In this document: piece by piece, positions 21,976 through 34,100 of the stretch | Layout of the letters: each line of letters opens with the position of its first letter | Position numbering within the stretch: the first letter of the stretch is position 1 | DNA from: Branchiostoma floridae | Lineage: Eukaryota > Chordata > Leptocardii > Amphioxiformes > Branchiostomatidae | NCBI RefSeq assembly: GCF_000003815.2 | Contig: NC_049983.1 | Location: 11,039,870-11,103,869 of the forward strand | Direction of reading: 5' to 3' | DNA length: 64,000 bases | Program-made: the position numbers and the translations under genes | Notes under the pieces: generated by a model | What the model was told of the DNA's origin: nothing | What the model saw: the letters and a program-made list of their open reading frames with translations, nothing else | Database searches by the model: none

Positions 21976-22190
21976 GTTTTGTCATCAGACGTTGCTCCTA
22001 TTTCGCATATGTGCATATGATTGTAAAACGGGATATCAAAACCGGAAGTTCCATTGCAGTTCGGTGAAAATGGGGGGCCAAAATTGAACCTTTTTTAATT
22101 TTTTGGTAAAATCTACCAACACACACCATAAAACTAGTCCACCCAGTCGCTCTTTGGGTTATCGTGGTAAGACATGGGTAGACACACAAA
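21976..22190. repeat. Partial copy of the 7600-8545 repeat family
   Basis: It shares AAAACCGGAAGTT, TGCAGT, CTACCAACACAC, CCACCCA and the CA-rich end ACACACAAACG with the larger copy. It is non-coding. Confidence 0.55.
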
Positions 22191-22269
22191 CGCTGCCTAC
22201 TCTAACCTTGGCGACTGGGTAAGAACTCTCCTTGCGGAACCTCCAATACGCAAAGGCGGTCTCTGGTTT

Positions 22270-22548
22270 TCACAGTAGCGCGGCTTTCCGCATGGGTGGC
22301 GAGTACATATCGGGTTGTTTACCGAAGGTAAGTCTTTTCAAAGGCTGGCGTAAAGCCAGTAAATCTCGCCGGGAAAGTCGTCTATTCTGAGCTCTCAGTG
22401 CCGTACGGATTAACGACGGAGTGGATGTGGTTTGATTGATAAGAGAGGGGATAGTGTAGCCGGAGCTCGTGACTTCTAACGGGCTACGGAGCTGTTGGGT
22501 GAAAGTGATCGGGTGAAAGTTGATTTTTCGAACGTCGTAATTTTTCAT
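22270..22548 (-). other. Unrecognised basic open frame (92 codons)
   Basis: An ATG-initiated frame encodes an arginine-rich segment (SLIRTALRAQNRRLSRRDLL, then QPLKRLTFGKQ). GC content is higher than around it and codon use is not obviously biased. There is no splice or homology support; a chance frame in a repeat is the simplest reading, a small lineage-specific gene the alternative. Confidence 0.2.
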
Positions 22549-22804
22549 CGTGGAGAAGCTGTATGTGTGTGGTACCAGAGGTAGGTTTGGGGGAAGGGGT
22601 CGTTTCAGGCTTCCAGAAGTGCGTAGTGCGTTCGCGTGTTTGTCTTGGTGTGTACCTGTACTTAACAGGCAATAATATGACTTTGAAACGTTTTTGCATT
22701 ATCCATGTTCATAAATGTAAAAGCTTTCTTGCTAAAGGGGTTACTACACATACTGTCTTCAAATCTTTAACATGCCATAAAATCGACGTACTGAAGGAGC
22801 GATA

Positions 22805-22965
22805 AAAAAACTACTCCATTCAACCAACTAACTGACTAACTAACAAACTAATTTATCAACTAACCTACCAATTTACTAACTACCAACTACCCCAATCTAC
22901 GTTCTACTAACCAACCAAGTTGCTAACTAACTGACCAACTACCCCAATCTACGTTAAATGTTTCA
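22805..22965. repeat. Degenerate AACT/ACTA tetranucleotide tract
   Basis: The tract is rich in AACTAACT, ACCAACT and ACTAACC units on the plus strand, with a duplicated CAACTACCCCAATCTACGTT at about 22884 and 22936. It is a decayed simple repeat. Confidence 0.6.
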
Positions 22966-22975
22966 TATGTAAATG

Positions 22976-23091
22976 TAGTCTGGAGTCCAGCCTTGATAGC
23001 TTTGGTGTCCTCCCAACGGTCGCTACCCCCCCTCTCGGCCGTTGGGAGCAGAGTCAGCGAACCAAAGCTAACAAGGCTGGACTCCAGGCTA
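22976..23091. mobile_element. Foldback element
   Basis: TAGTCTGGAGTCCAGCCTTG at the left pairs with CAAGGCTGGACTCCAGGCTA at the right. CCCAACGG/CCGTTGGGA pair further in. It is non-coding. Confidence 0.75.
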
Positions 23092-23225
23092 ATCATTTAA
23101 ATGGAGGTCCGCCAAGACGTTTGGTGCCGATTTCACTTGCACTTGCTATGAAAATACCGACTGCTATCAATGACATACCGCGACTGAGTAGACTTCCAAA
23201 AACAACGTTCTGCTGGTTGAGTAAT

Positions 23226-23695
23226 TATCTCCAAGCAGATCCTACGGTGGCATAAAATATTATCAAATGCTGGCCTAGGAGTGTGTATGGCTACCGGAGA
23301 TCTATCTGCAGCAGAACGCACTGGTCAAAGGCATGGGGAGGGGCGATCTTTTCAGAAACGTGTTTCTCACTTTCTGCTCCTCTGTGTTAACGTTACAACC
23401 TTTGCGACTTTTACAACGATAAGTTTCTTGATAATAGCCTTTGACCAGAGCGTTCCGCTGCAGATTTTCCTGTAGCCAATGTGCACTCCTAGGCCGGGCT
23501 GCACTCCTTTGTCAGCTTTTGATACTAAGTACTAGTATCTTATGCTACCGTAGGATCTGCTTGGAGATTCCGGTAGCCAATGCACACTCCTCGCTTTAGG
23601 CCGTCGCCTCGACACTCCTTTGCCAGCTTTTGAAACTACATGTACTAGTATCGCATCAGCCATGCTACCGTAGGATCTGCTTGGAGATTAGCCAC
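23226..23695. mobile_element. Cluster of three copies of the TCTCCAAGCAGATCCTACGG end
   Basis: ATCTCCAAGCAGATCCTACGG occurs at about 23228 on the plus strand and inverted at about 23547 and 23667, each followed by related sequence (GCATAAAATATTATCAAA, or its complement). Two elements or one with a duplicated end are possible. Related copies lie at 26475-26652 and 46001-46147. Confidence 0.65.
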
Positions 23696-24622
23696 ACTCC
23701 TATGGCTTCACTCATTTGCCAGCTTTTGATACTGCTACTAAATTTAGTATCTTATACTACTGTAGAATCTGCTTTGATTCTGATATTGAGGACATTGACT
23801 TTCCGGTCACGTCTGACTGGGTAAGTTTGCCGTACCGCCCTGTAGAAATGTGCTCTCTACTCACGGAACTGATCCTACAGGCAGATTACATATTAATCCT
23901 CGTGCTGGGATGGAGAAAAGAACTTACCATTGATTTCTTTTCCGTGCACAGAATAAGTGATATTGGCCTACATTTGCTACGTCAATTCTTATTGCATTAA
24001 CCTGATTTCACGTGATGAATGTATATTTAGCAATCAAAGCAATTAATCAGGGAATTCATATTTGTATTGTTATTGATAAAGTGATATTGATAATTCTTTA
24101 AAAAAGTCGTTTACTTTGCAAGTAATTTTTCCAAGGACAGATTAAGGTACATGTGTAATTGAAATGCAATTGAAATAACAACAACATAATTTGTTGTTGC
24201 AACTTAACTAATTTTTGGACACGCCCTCCTAGACTTCCTTACATATATGATCGACTGGATGTTTTCATTTTCTAGTAATAGTATAGCACATTTTTTTAGT
24301 AACAACTACCTTTAGCTCATTAGCTGTCTATCGAAGTAGAATCTACTCATCCACGAGAGGGTAATGTAATGCACGATAAGCAAATATGATTACATAACAT
24401 GTACCAAGGACGTTATATAACGTTATATAACTTATATACCACTGTACAAAAGTTGGACAGGGTCAGCGCTTCTGTAAATGTGTATCAAGGTATTTTTACT
24501 TCATTCTGAACGCCGAACACACGTTTTCACCACCATCGAGCCTAGGCCACAATGCAAATGTAGATACATGCTATTCACAAAGTTGCATCTATAGTCTATA
24601 CTATAGCTTTTTAGCGCGTAAT

Positions 24623-24898
24623 AAGGCCATGTTGATTTGATCGTATAGATGACATCCTCTGGGAACCCAAAAATTGATGGGAGCGTGCGAATAAAAAAAG
24701 TTTAACCAAGTTGCCTTCATTATGAAATCATTGAAAGTTGCCTTCGTCATTTTGTAATCCACGGCATATACTTGCTTGTTTTGAATCTGCTTTGTACGAA
24801 TTATAGTGTGCTTGAAAGCTCTTTATTTCTATTTTTGTAAACGGCCAAAAATTGATGCGCGCATGGATGTCATCCGTATAATCAAATCAACATGGCCA
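24623..24898. mobile_element. MITE family GGCCATGTTGATTTGAT, copy 1
   Basis: The left end GGCCATGTTGATTTGATCGT, then GATGACATCC, is matched by the reverse complement of the right end (GGATGTCATCC, ATAATCAAATCAACATGGCC). Further copies are at 60737-60954 and 61773-62085. It is non-coding. Confidence 0.75.
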
Positions 24899-25540
24899 AT
24901 GAAAACTACAAAGAACGTGACTTCACCCATTCCCCATTTGACCTTGTGATAGACTATAATCTCCTTCCACGATCACCCAATCATTAACATACTGCATAAA
25001 ATTTACAACGTTATCAACTCCCCATTAGGGACATCCATTACAATCCTGTGCTAATTCACCATTACAATTTACAGCGTACTTGAATATTCACAGTCATAAA
25101 ACCTACGTCCGTTCTCATGCGCTACAAAGCCTCATCAAAATCACTTCCTGTGGTAATGTAATGAACACAGACGGTAATCTCAGAATCAAGTTTTCCAAGG
25201 CTTTTGTTATTGCAATGATTCATTCCACAAACAGTGGGAATAATCAATTGGTAATGTTATTCTTGATCGTAGTTTGATGGAAGTGCCCCCGCCGAGTCTT
25301 GCACAACAAAGATATGACGATGGACTGTTCCAATGATAGGGGGTGGCAAAACTATTTTGATAAATGTAGTATGTTTTATTGTACCTTGGTGTATCGTGTA
25401 CGTATAGGGGCAGGAAGTATCTATTGTATTCTTACATGTCACTAACTTACTCTGAATCTAAAATAAGGTCTTGAGAAGAAAATGTGATAATGCTTGAAAC
25501 AATCAGTCAATAGAAGAGGCGACAATGCGACCATAATTAA

Positions 25541-25722
25541 TGCGACCTAAATATAACTGTTATCTATATGACCTTTGATTCAAAGGTGCAATAAACTATT
25601 TGATTTCATCATTGGAATATGGTGTAAGAGTAAAGGTATGATCTATAAGACAACAAAACACAGAAAATGTTTTATTATTTGTTCTGTACATATGAAATTC
25701 GTTGAGCGATCAGTCAAATTTT
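25541..25722. repeat. Dispersed repeat, copy 2 (partner at 19567)
   Basis: It has the same ordered motifs as copy 1: GCGACCTAAAT, TTGATTTCATCATTGGAATA, TATGAAATTCGTTGAGCGAT. It is non-coding. Confidence 0.55.
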
Positions 25723-26474
25723 TGGTTGCTCACCATACTTAAACTTTACAAAAACTTTTATCAAGCCAATGTTGGCTACAATGGACCAAAGGTAAACTTA
25801 CCTTCCTCAGTTCCTGGTGAAGAAACACAAACAATATAATCTAATTACATTTTGTGCCTTTAGAAATAAAGACGGAAATTGTGATTGTATTTTTGTGAAT
25901 CCTGATTGGGTTTTACTTCCATTGACTTCACATGTTAATGTTTGAATTAGGTTATATCCCCATATCATTGACTTCCTGACAAAACACAATACTTGTAATA
26001 CCGCTGTATAATTGTTGAGGAGTGGGTGATAAGCTCTTTCTCTTTCACAATACAGTGACCCATATCGACCTCATTAACTGACACAATTGTGACAAAGAGT
26101 TTGTTGGTATAGTTGAACAATTACTTTGTAAGCGACCCATTTCCAGCTTTGATAAAAAAGATAGTTCCCTCATGCCCTGTCCTGTTTTATTAGGTGGCGA
26201 GCCTCTAGCAAAAACTGTTTAAAATATGCATTAACATCCTGGAGAAAATCTAAGTAGAATTCTTATCAGGACATGAGTTATTCTTGTTTCATCACACTGG
26301 TGTTTGTAGTATCTGCGTCGGTTTCTTTGGATAGCTTTAATCAGTTGGACTGACAGACAAAAGAACATGAAAGACTCGGCTTATCAGTGATAATTATGGG
26401 GTGTAAGTGGCCCTCCGAGGGGGGTGTAGACCTGCTAATAGGGAGGGCAATTGTTTGCAAAGAGCCAAGACACA

Positions 26475-26652
26475 TAGTCTCCAAGCAGACCCTACGGTGC
26501 CTTAGAAATAGTATCAAAGCTGGCAAAGGAGTTAGCCGGCCAAAGGGAGATAGCCGGCTAAGGGAGTCAAACGGGCACCGGAGCCGGTATACCAAGTCCC
26601 TGGCCAGCTTTGATACTATTTCTAAGGCACCGTAGGGTCTGCTTGGAGACTA
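26475..26652. mobile_element. Near-perfect foldback element
   Basis: The left arm from TAGTCTCCAAGCAGACCCTA through GATAGTATCAAAGCTGGC-type sequence is mirrored at the right (GCCAGCTTTGATACTATTTC to TAGGGTCTGCTTGGAGACTA). The arms are about 50 bp, with a GCCGGC-rich loop. This is the cleanest member of the TCTCCAAGCAGA family. Confidence 0.8.
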
Positions 26653-26659
26653 CAAGACA

Positions 26660-28150
26660 CACGCTGTTTTCGAGTTTGATAGCAGCAGGGGAAATGACAA
26701 CAGCCAAAGCAACTTGTGTTTATAGAAATACATGTACAAAACTCGACAAAGTTGATGTTGCACAGCCTACAGTTCAGTTAAGCAGTGTTATTTCGTCCTT
26801 TCTCGCCCTACTCCGCACTTTGAAACGACGCATATGCATAGGAGATGGTTAGAATTTGTAAATGCCCTAGTACACAAACAGATACAAATGTACACACTCA
26901 GTCAGGCATTATGATTAACACTGTAGTTTTTATATTTTTCCCAACGGAGCACAGCAAACTTTCAGATAAACCTGTTTTTTTTCATAACAAGTTTGAAGGA
27001 TCTTTGATACCTACCTGCTTCGTAGTTGACCAAATGGCTGTCGCTAGACTTTTTGTTCAATAGAAATGATCTGTTTTGAAAACGGACTGCTTGCAGAAAT
27101 CAAGGAAGTTTAATAAAAAATGACCTCCTTGCGGAAATCTTTAAGAGGGTCAGCTTTACCACAAAACCAACGCCTGTATTAACGCGTAGCAAGCTAACGT
27201 TACAAAGATGAGGCTTACTTACCTCGACGTTTGCCTGTTTATAAGCTAAGTCTACACACTTCACCGTCACGACCTGATGTGTCCGCCTGTCAGACTGTTG
27301 TGTGACTGAGCTGTCACCCCTGGAGGTGACTTTAATGGACCTCCTGCTGTAGGATAATCACAGGCCTGTCAATCAATGTGTCAACCACCTGTCTCTGTGT
27401 CATTGACAAGCCATTTCACGGTAGCGAGGTCCTCACCAGACAGACAGTGGGTTACGTCCCCGGCTATTTAACTGTTACCTTCACTTCAGGATGGGTTTGA
27501 CACATTGCCATATGTCCTTTACCGATTCGTGTCACCTCCATACATGACATGTTCACCGTGCCAATCAATCAATCAAAATCACCAATTAATTAATCGACTA
27601 AGCAATATCGTCACTTGAAAGCGACATTGCAGTAGAATGTATCACCGAATCATATTGATCTTAACACATCAACGTTACAACTGATTTTCAGAAGTTTGAA
27701 GTTGCTAATAAGTTCTCTTCATAGCTAGCTTTTCATCTTTCCGTTGAACCACAGAACATGCGTCTTGTGTTGGCACATCGAAAGATAAAGACACGTGTAA
27801 AGCTCCCTGCTTTGTTCTAGAAAAATTGAGAATATGATGTTTAGTCATATTCTTTGTAACGTTATCAAAGTCAATATCCCCCCTGAGACAATCTTCACTG
27901 AATACAAAGAGTCTGGTAAAAAGTAGATTGAAAGTGTTTTATTAATCCTATTTAATCTATATATCACCAAGTAAATGTTGGGATGAAAAACTGTAGCGTT
28001 TCTGTGAATCGCTACCATCTCATCCTGATCTCATCCCTACATCTTCTTGAAGTTTCCCGAATGGTATCGTCCTATGCGCAGTGCTGTCCTATATCGGTCG
28101 GTCATTGCGCAGGAAGGGGAGGATCAGGACGTACCCAGCCGACTGACATC
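26660..28150. other. Intergenic region before the sorting nexin gene
   Basis: It is AT-rich and no gene was found. The last ~150 bases (28000-28150) are richer in GC and hold the presumed transcription start region of the SNX gene; no TATA box is evident. Confidence 0.4.
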
Positions 28151-28157
28151 CACCAAA

Positions 28158-28160
28158 ATG
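28158..28160 (+). CDS. SNX coding exon 1: start codon only
   Basis: CACCAAAATG|GTAAGA: a favourable start context and a strong donor immediately after the ATG. Exon 2 begins in phase 0 with an open frame and no nearby in-frame ATG, so this is the best start. The non-coding part of the exon lies upstream, with no fixed start. Confidence 0.6.
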
Positions 28161-31100
28161 GTAAGATTTACATCAACATTATCTCCAGATTTCTCACTTC
28201 TAGAGAACAGAGGCTGTATCAAACCAACATTTTCACAAAAAAATCTTATTCCCAGCCCTACAGTAGCTTGAGGGTGTTGATAAATGCTTTATTGTTTGTT
28301 TGTTTGCAGTTTCCTTTCGCGTCTCGTGACCGCCCCCCTCCCACCCTTCCTGCTGACCAACTTCCTATATTTTGCACATTACGTGGACATTTCGTTGACT
28401 AGCTCAATCCAGCACACACAATTAAGTCGCAAGGTTGCCAACGTAGATACTAAAAGTTGTAATTTCTATTGCGTGTGCTTGTGTCAAGTGGTACAATCAA
28501 CAGAACAAGTAAACATGAGAATGATAAATTGCCTTGAAGTGTAAATTTGTAATATAACGGTATCAGTCACATCACATGTCATGTGACCTTCATCTGTCAT
28601 TTTCCAACTAAGGGTCCTTCAAGAAATATGATAAAGAATGTTTATAACCTGAACAAATTTTACAATTCTGATTTGCGACACTTAAAAATATTGATAAAAT
28701 GGTAAAATCATAATGATATCTACAGCATTCAGATTATTAATCCTCATGATGATAATCTTATGGGGTGGGGCCGGAAAAGGTGGTGCATAATCATTCACCT
28801 CAACCTGAAGAAGATTATGATATGTTTACGAATTAATTATGATCCATACTTTTCCATCAGCATAACTTTCAATGATATTACATTTATAATATAACTGAGT
28901 AAAAGAAAGGTACTTCCCCAGTTCCTGCAACTGGACTCTATTTGTTATCTCCTATAGTAATACATAATGTGATAATTTTAAACAATAACCCATTATGATT
29001 TACTGCTCTTCTGATTTGAACACCTTTCTGTCCGTATGAATTTGTACTTCTACAATCAATGATATCCGACTTGTATTCTGTCTCATAAATCTTTTACAAC
29101 AGTAACAAGGCAGATGGGCCTGCCTAGCCTGAGGCCATTATTTGTAGTCATTATGTCCCTGAGCCCCATATCTGATAAGTCATTTGTCGTCTACAGATAG
29201 GAGGGAAGACAAAGCTCAAGGCCATATTGGGCTTTATCATATCTATGCAGAACTCATCCAATATAAACGTTGTAGCTGCTACTGTGCCTTGTGGAGATAA
29301 CCCCAGCAAAGTATATCAAAGTAATTTAAGTTCACATTAAATTTGTATCTTGGAGGGATTATTCTTTATCAATGATACAGCTTTAATTTAATGCTCTTTG
29401 ATCAGATGTATTGCACATCATTCACATCAGAACTTATGATTTCGAACCTTGTGACAATGTGACTTACAGATAAATGTTTTCTTGAGCAATATAGGAGGAA
29501 AAGCAACTTTTATTTAAGTAATATGGATGTTGCACACTTTCAGACCCTTTAGTTTTACCAACTCAGCCTTGGCTAATCAGATTCAGCCCAACTCTGTGGT
29601 CAAATGGGTGTTGGTCCGAATTGACCAGGGTGTTGGTCCGAGTTGACTGGACCAAGCTGGGTTGAAGTGTCCCGATCCCAAATGATACTTGTATTTACTC
29701 AATTGCTCTTACTTAACATTTCAATGGCATGTACCAGTAGTGTAAACATCACTACATGTATTATGATATAAAGGGGACATCCTTGAATTTAATGATGTCA
29801 TCACAGTTATCAAATCCAGATGTTGTATTATGACATCATTCTCTTTTGACCAGGTAAATATAACTTTTTCTATGCCTGTAAATTGTTCTCTTAATTTCAC
29901 GACTTTAGTTCAGGAGAGCATATTGTACTTTGGCATTATAATCATAATATTCTTGACACCCGTATTCCAATACATGTATATATTTGTGTTGTAAAATTAC
30001 TTACACCATGACAGTATACAATGTAATTATGTATACACTATATAGGAGCCAGGGGCTTTTCAATTTGCATAAATTGAATGTCCCCGTGAGGTCACATAAA
30101 GGATGTGAAGCATCAAAAGAATATTTGTCACTTTGTCTTTTAGATATGACAGGCTGTGCATTTCGAACCTTTTCCAGATTTCAAAGTGTGAGAGATATGT
30201 TAGACCCAGACATTTTTTATGAATAATACTGCATCACAGCATACAATAAAGTCATAAAAGGATACATGTACCTTTTAAGTGGTGTCAAGAACACAAAGAA
30301 AGTACTGTACTAGTAAATAAGTGTAATTCATGAAATTTTTAGCTAGTTTTATGCTTGATTTCTGCTCCACAGTAATCTCTTGTTAACAAACATTAAACTA
30401 CAGTTTTTCCATTTAACTGTACAGTTTGCGCTTTGTAACTCTACCTCTATCATACAAACTCGTAAATCACTGGTCATGAGGGGGGGGGGCATGGCAACTT
30501 TTTAGATATAGACATTTTACAATACAGTTTTTTCCAGGAAACCTTTTCTGACAAAAGTTTTTCTAAAAGAGCAACGGAAGTTCCATACTGTTACCCATCA
30601 AGCAGCAAAAGTAATGCTTAACAGAAAAAAAACTATTAGGGTACAAGATTAAAATTATGATATTAGAATTATGATATATTTATGTAGTTTAGAGAGGCAA
30701 CAAGACATTGCCAAATCAGGGGCTGGCAAGACATCCTTAGTTGAAAATTCACTTTTTTTTCAGGAAAGACAATGGCTCTATGATCTATCACTTCTGTCTT
30801 TTACTGCCAGGCACAATTTTTGTATGTCGTAAAAAAAGAATCTAGTCAATACTCAAAAGCTACTCAGGTATCACATGTACCCCGGGCTTAAGGTGTTAAG
30901 GAACTTTCTGTGTTTTGATGGATGGGACTGTCCTACAGGATTGATCAGTAGTGGTCCCAGAAGTGAGCCTGGAGGTCTGGTGCTTATGGATATCAGGGTT
31001 TCAGGAGACTGGTAATCCCCTATGGCAGCACTGCCACCTGAGAACAGCAGATAAAACCCAGACTAGGCTGTCCTCTGACTACTAATGGGGATGAGACTGT

Positions 31101-34100
31101 TACTGGTGTTAGGTGGCAGACACAACTGTACATGTACATCATGTCAAACTGGCAAACAGTTCAATCTCCAGTAGTGGTGGGTCCACATATGGTCCAGGTC
31201 CAGAAGATAGGTCCGGACCTGTACCTGGACCTGATTGTCTGTGAATACTTGTGAATGGGCAAGGGTCCATTTCGCTTTAAAGGATTCTGTTAAGTGACTT
31301 TTACTGACGTTTTAAAATCCTGTCTTCATATAAACAACACTAACTTTGACCAAGTTTGACTGTTGACTAATAATAAAAATGACTAGTGCACGCTATTGTT
31401 ATTTTCTTGCGCCTGTAAGTCGGAAAACGTGCGAACGCCTGCTGTCGATATAATCTGTTCATTTTCTAATTGCGTATGTCAGTAATAAACCGTATCAGTA
31501 TATATACGTACCTGTACACGTATAGCCTGTTTAACACAGCTGGTTATTTTGCACTGAACGTCCTGTCACACCTAACTAAGTTTGAGGTTAAATTTATAGT
31601 TATTGTTAAAATCAATAAGTTTTACAAAAGTAAGAATTACGTCATATCCCACAACCAGAAAAGTTGGCTTTGAATGTCATTTGAAGAGGCAAAAGCTTCT
31701 ACTCTCCTATCTTGAAATCGCATTTATTGACTGATTTCTTAAGTTAAAGCTAAGAACAAAGATTTAATCGCAATGCTGTCAGTGTTTTATGGTATGTGCA
31801 TTTTCCTTGGTGCTGTCTTATATGACATTATCATCCTTCAAGACCAAAAACGTCTTGCAAGGCAAGTCGTGACCCCTTCTGACTGTGAGATAGAAGATTT
31901 AAGGTGATGTGCATTAAGACAGACAAGCCAGCGGCTAGGTCAGATATCACAGGAGACAGTGGAATTAGCCTCAGACTAACGTACATGTATTTCTAGTCCC
32001 CTTACTTACGGCTATCGAATGATGGCATCAGTGTGTCGTGCATACTGTGCCAATGAGTGGCTCCAGGAGACTGTAGTGTCATCGATTCCGTCATCTCCAG
32101 AGGTTCGGGAATAAAGGACGCATTATTGCATAATCATTACCAGTTGTTTATCTCTCTGAGAGCAAGTGTCACCCGCCATTGTCAGCAATCCTCTTCTGAG
32201 CTTATTTATCAGAGCAAAGGAATAAACAGAAACTTGAAACTAGATGGGAACTGTCAAAAAGGAAAAGTGCCCATTAGCATTATCTGGTACCACATGTAGT
32301 GTGCATATTGATAGCTTGCGGCCCAAAGAGAGCAAGACAATTCTTGAGGATGAACGTGACATTTCTGAAATGGTAATTTGAGTATCTCCAGCAGAATGTT
32401 CCTGCAGATAAGTTCAAAACCTTTGGGTGTTGATAAGATGGTTAATATTGGGATTTGTACACATATCCTTTACTGGATGCGGAAGGCAGTACTACGGTGA
32501 CAAAATGGAAGCACAAACAAAGTGGCAATGCCTTACAATTATCTTATCTTGGTGAAACACCTGCCTAGGCCTGGTTATGTTCCGCTCAGTTATTTGTGCT
32601 GTCTTCTATAGCATCTTATCCAAGTTTGTAAGGACTTCAAAAGTCATCTACATTATACAATGTACACCCTAATAACTGAGAGGCACATATACTCTACTGT
32701 TCTTTCTGTGACTGGATGTTGTCTATAAGAGATTGCACCGTGGAAAAATACAAGTGTAAAGTAATATGTAATTAAAACTTTTTAAAGGAAGATGACACAA
32801 CAAACAGTAACTTACAAGAAGAAAACTGTATCAGATAAAGTAAAAGCTGTTTTAAGCTAGAACTGCATCAGGGCTGTGCCTTTGTGATTTGTCATTATGA
32901 CAGAGGCATGAGCCTATGAGAAACCTTGATAGACTATCATGGCAGGGGTGTGCCCTCTCTCATATATCACTTTAGACAGATATTACATGGGTGGTTTCTT
33001 GTAATAGTACTAATACATGTATATACACTTCATGTTTTAGTAGAGATAAGAAGTACACATAGCAGTAGTTCTCTCTATTGTTAGCTAACATTTGAATAGC
33101 TATCAAAACTTGAAAATGTGAACAGGTGTGCCAAAAAAATCAGTATCTTACATAAGGAACTAGCATCGTAAATTTCATGCTGAAACATGTATTTTCAGGA
33201 CAATGCCACAGAGGAAACCAACACCAATGGAACAGCTGATGTCTCGGACTCTCCAGAGGCCGACCAAGACACGCCAGAATCCAGCGGACTGCCAGAACCA
33301 ACCCTCCCGCCCAAACCGTTTGAACCTGTCTTCACAGTTAAGGTGACGGACGCAGCCAAGGATGGGGAAGTGGTGAAGTACACCTTGAAGACCACAAAAG
33401 TGAGCATATACTTTCTTCCAATTTGCAGCTCTTGCATATATACTTAGCTTGAAAGTTTATCTGTGTTTGCGTAAATAAGTCTGAAGAAAGGTTGAACGGT
33501 AATTTCCAACACAAAAATTGTCCAACTCCAGTTGTTGTTACGGAGTGAGCGATCCAGCGCCTTGATCTATGACATCATGCTTATTGCTGTGCAGAAAGCA
33601 CATGTGACTCAGTGAGCAGTGGATCATAAGTTACAGAAAGTTTTACCCCCCCCCCCCTCCATTACCAAATTTGGGTAAGTTCAAGTTTTGTGTTTGACAT
33701 TACTGTTCAACATTGCTTCAGAACCTTTGCATATGATGGGTACAATTTTGTGGCTTTGAGCAAGAAAATATTGCCCAATAAGTGCTGAAATTGTTCATGA
33801 AATTCAAGGTGGACGTAACAACCAGCTGTCACCCCTAGGACGCTAAAGGTTAACAGTTAAGCCCACTGTTTAGAGTATGATCAGCACGCTGAAGCAGCCT
33901 TCAAAAAAGGTGGATAAAAGTGCGCTTTCTAAACCCCTGACTGGAAGGTGGCCAGAAGATATCTGTGCTATTTATATCTAGTCAGTCCAGCTCCCTAACT
34001 CCAGGGTATCCTGTTCTTCTGAAGGGTAATCTGTCCTCTAATATAGGAGAACAGACTGATGGGTACCTATTACTGTTGGAAGCTGGGCTGAGCCCCTAAC

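Noticed and set aside
33195..33437. Minus-strand frame of 80 codons opposite SNX exon 2
   Set aside because: It is the antisense shadow of a well-supported exon.
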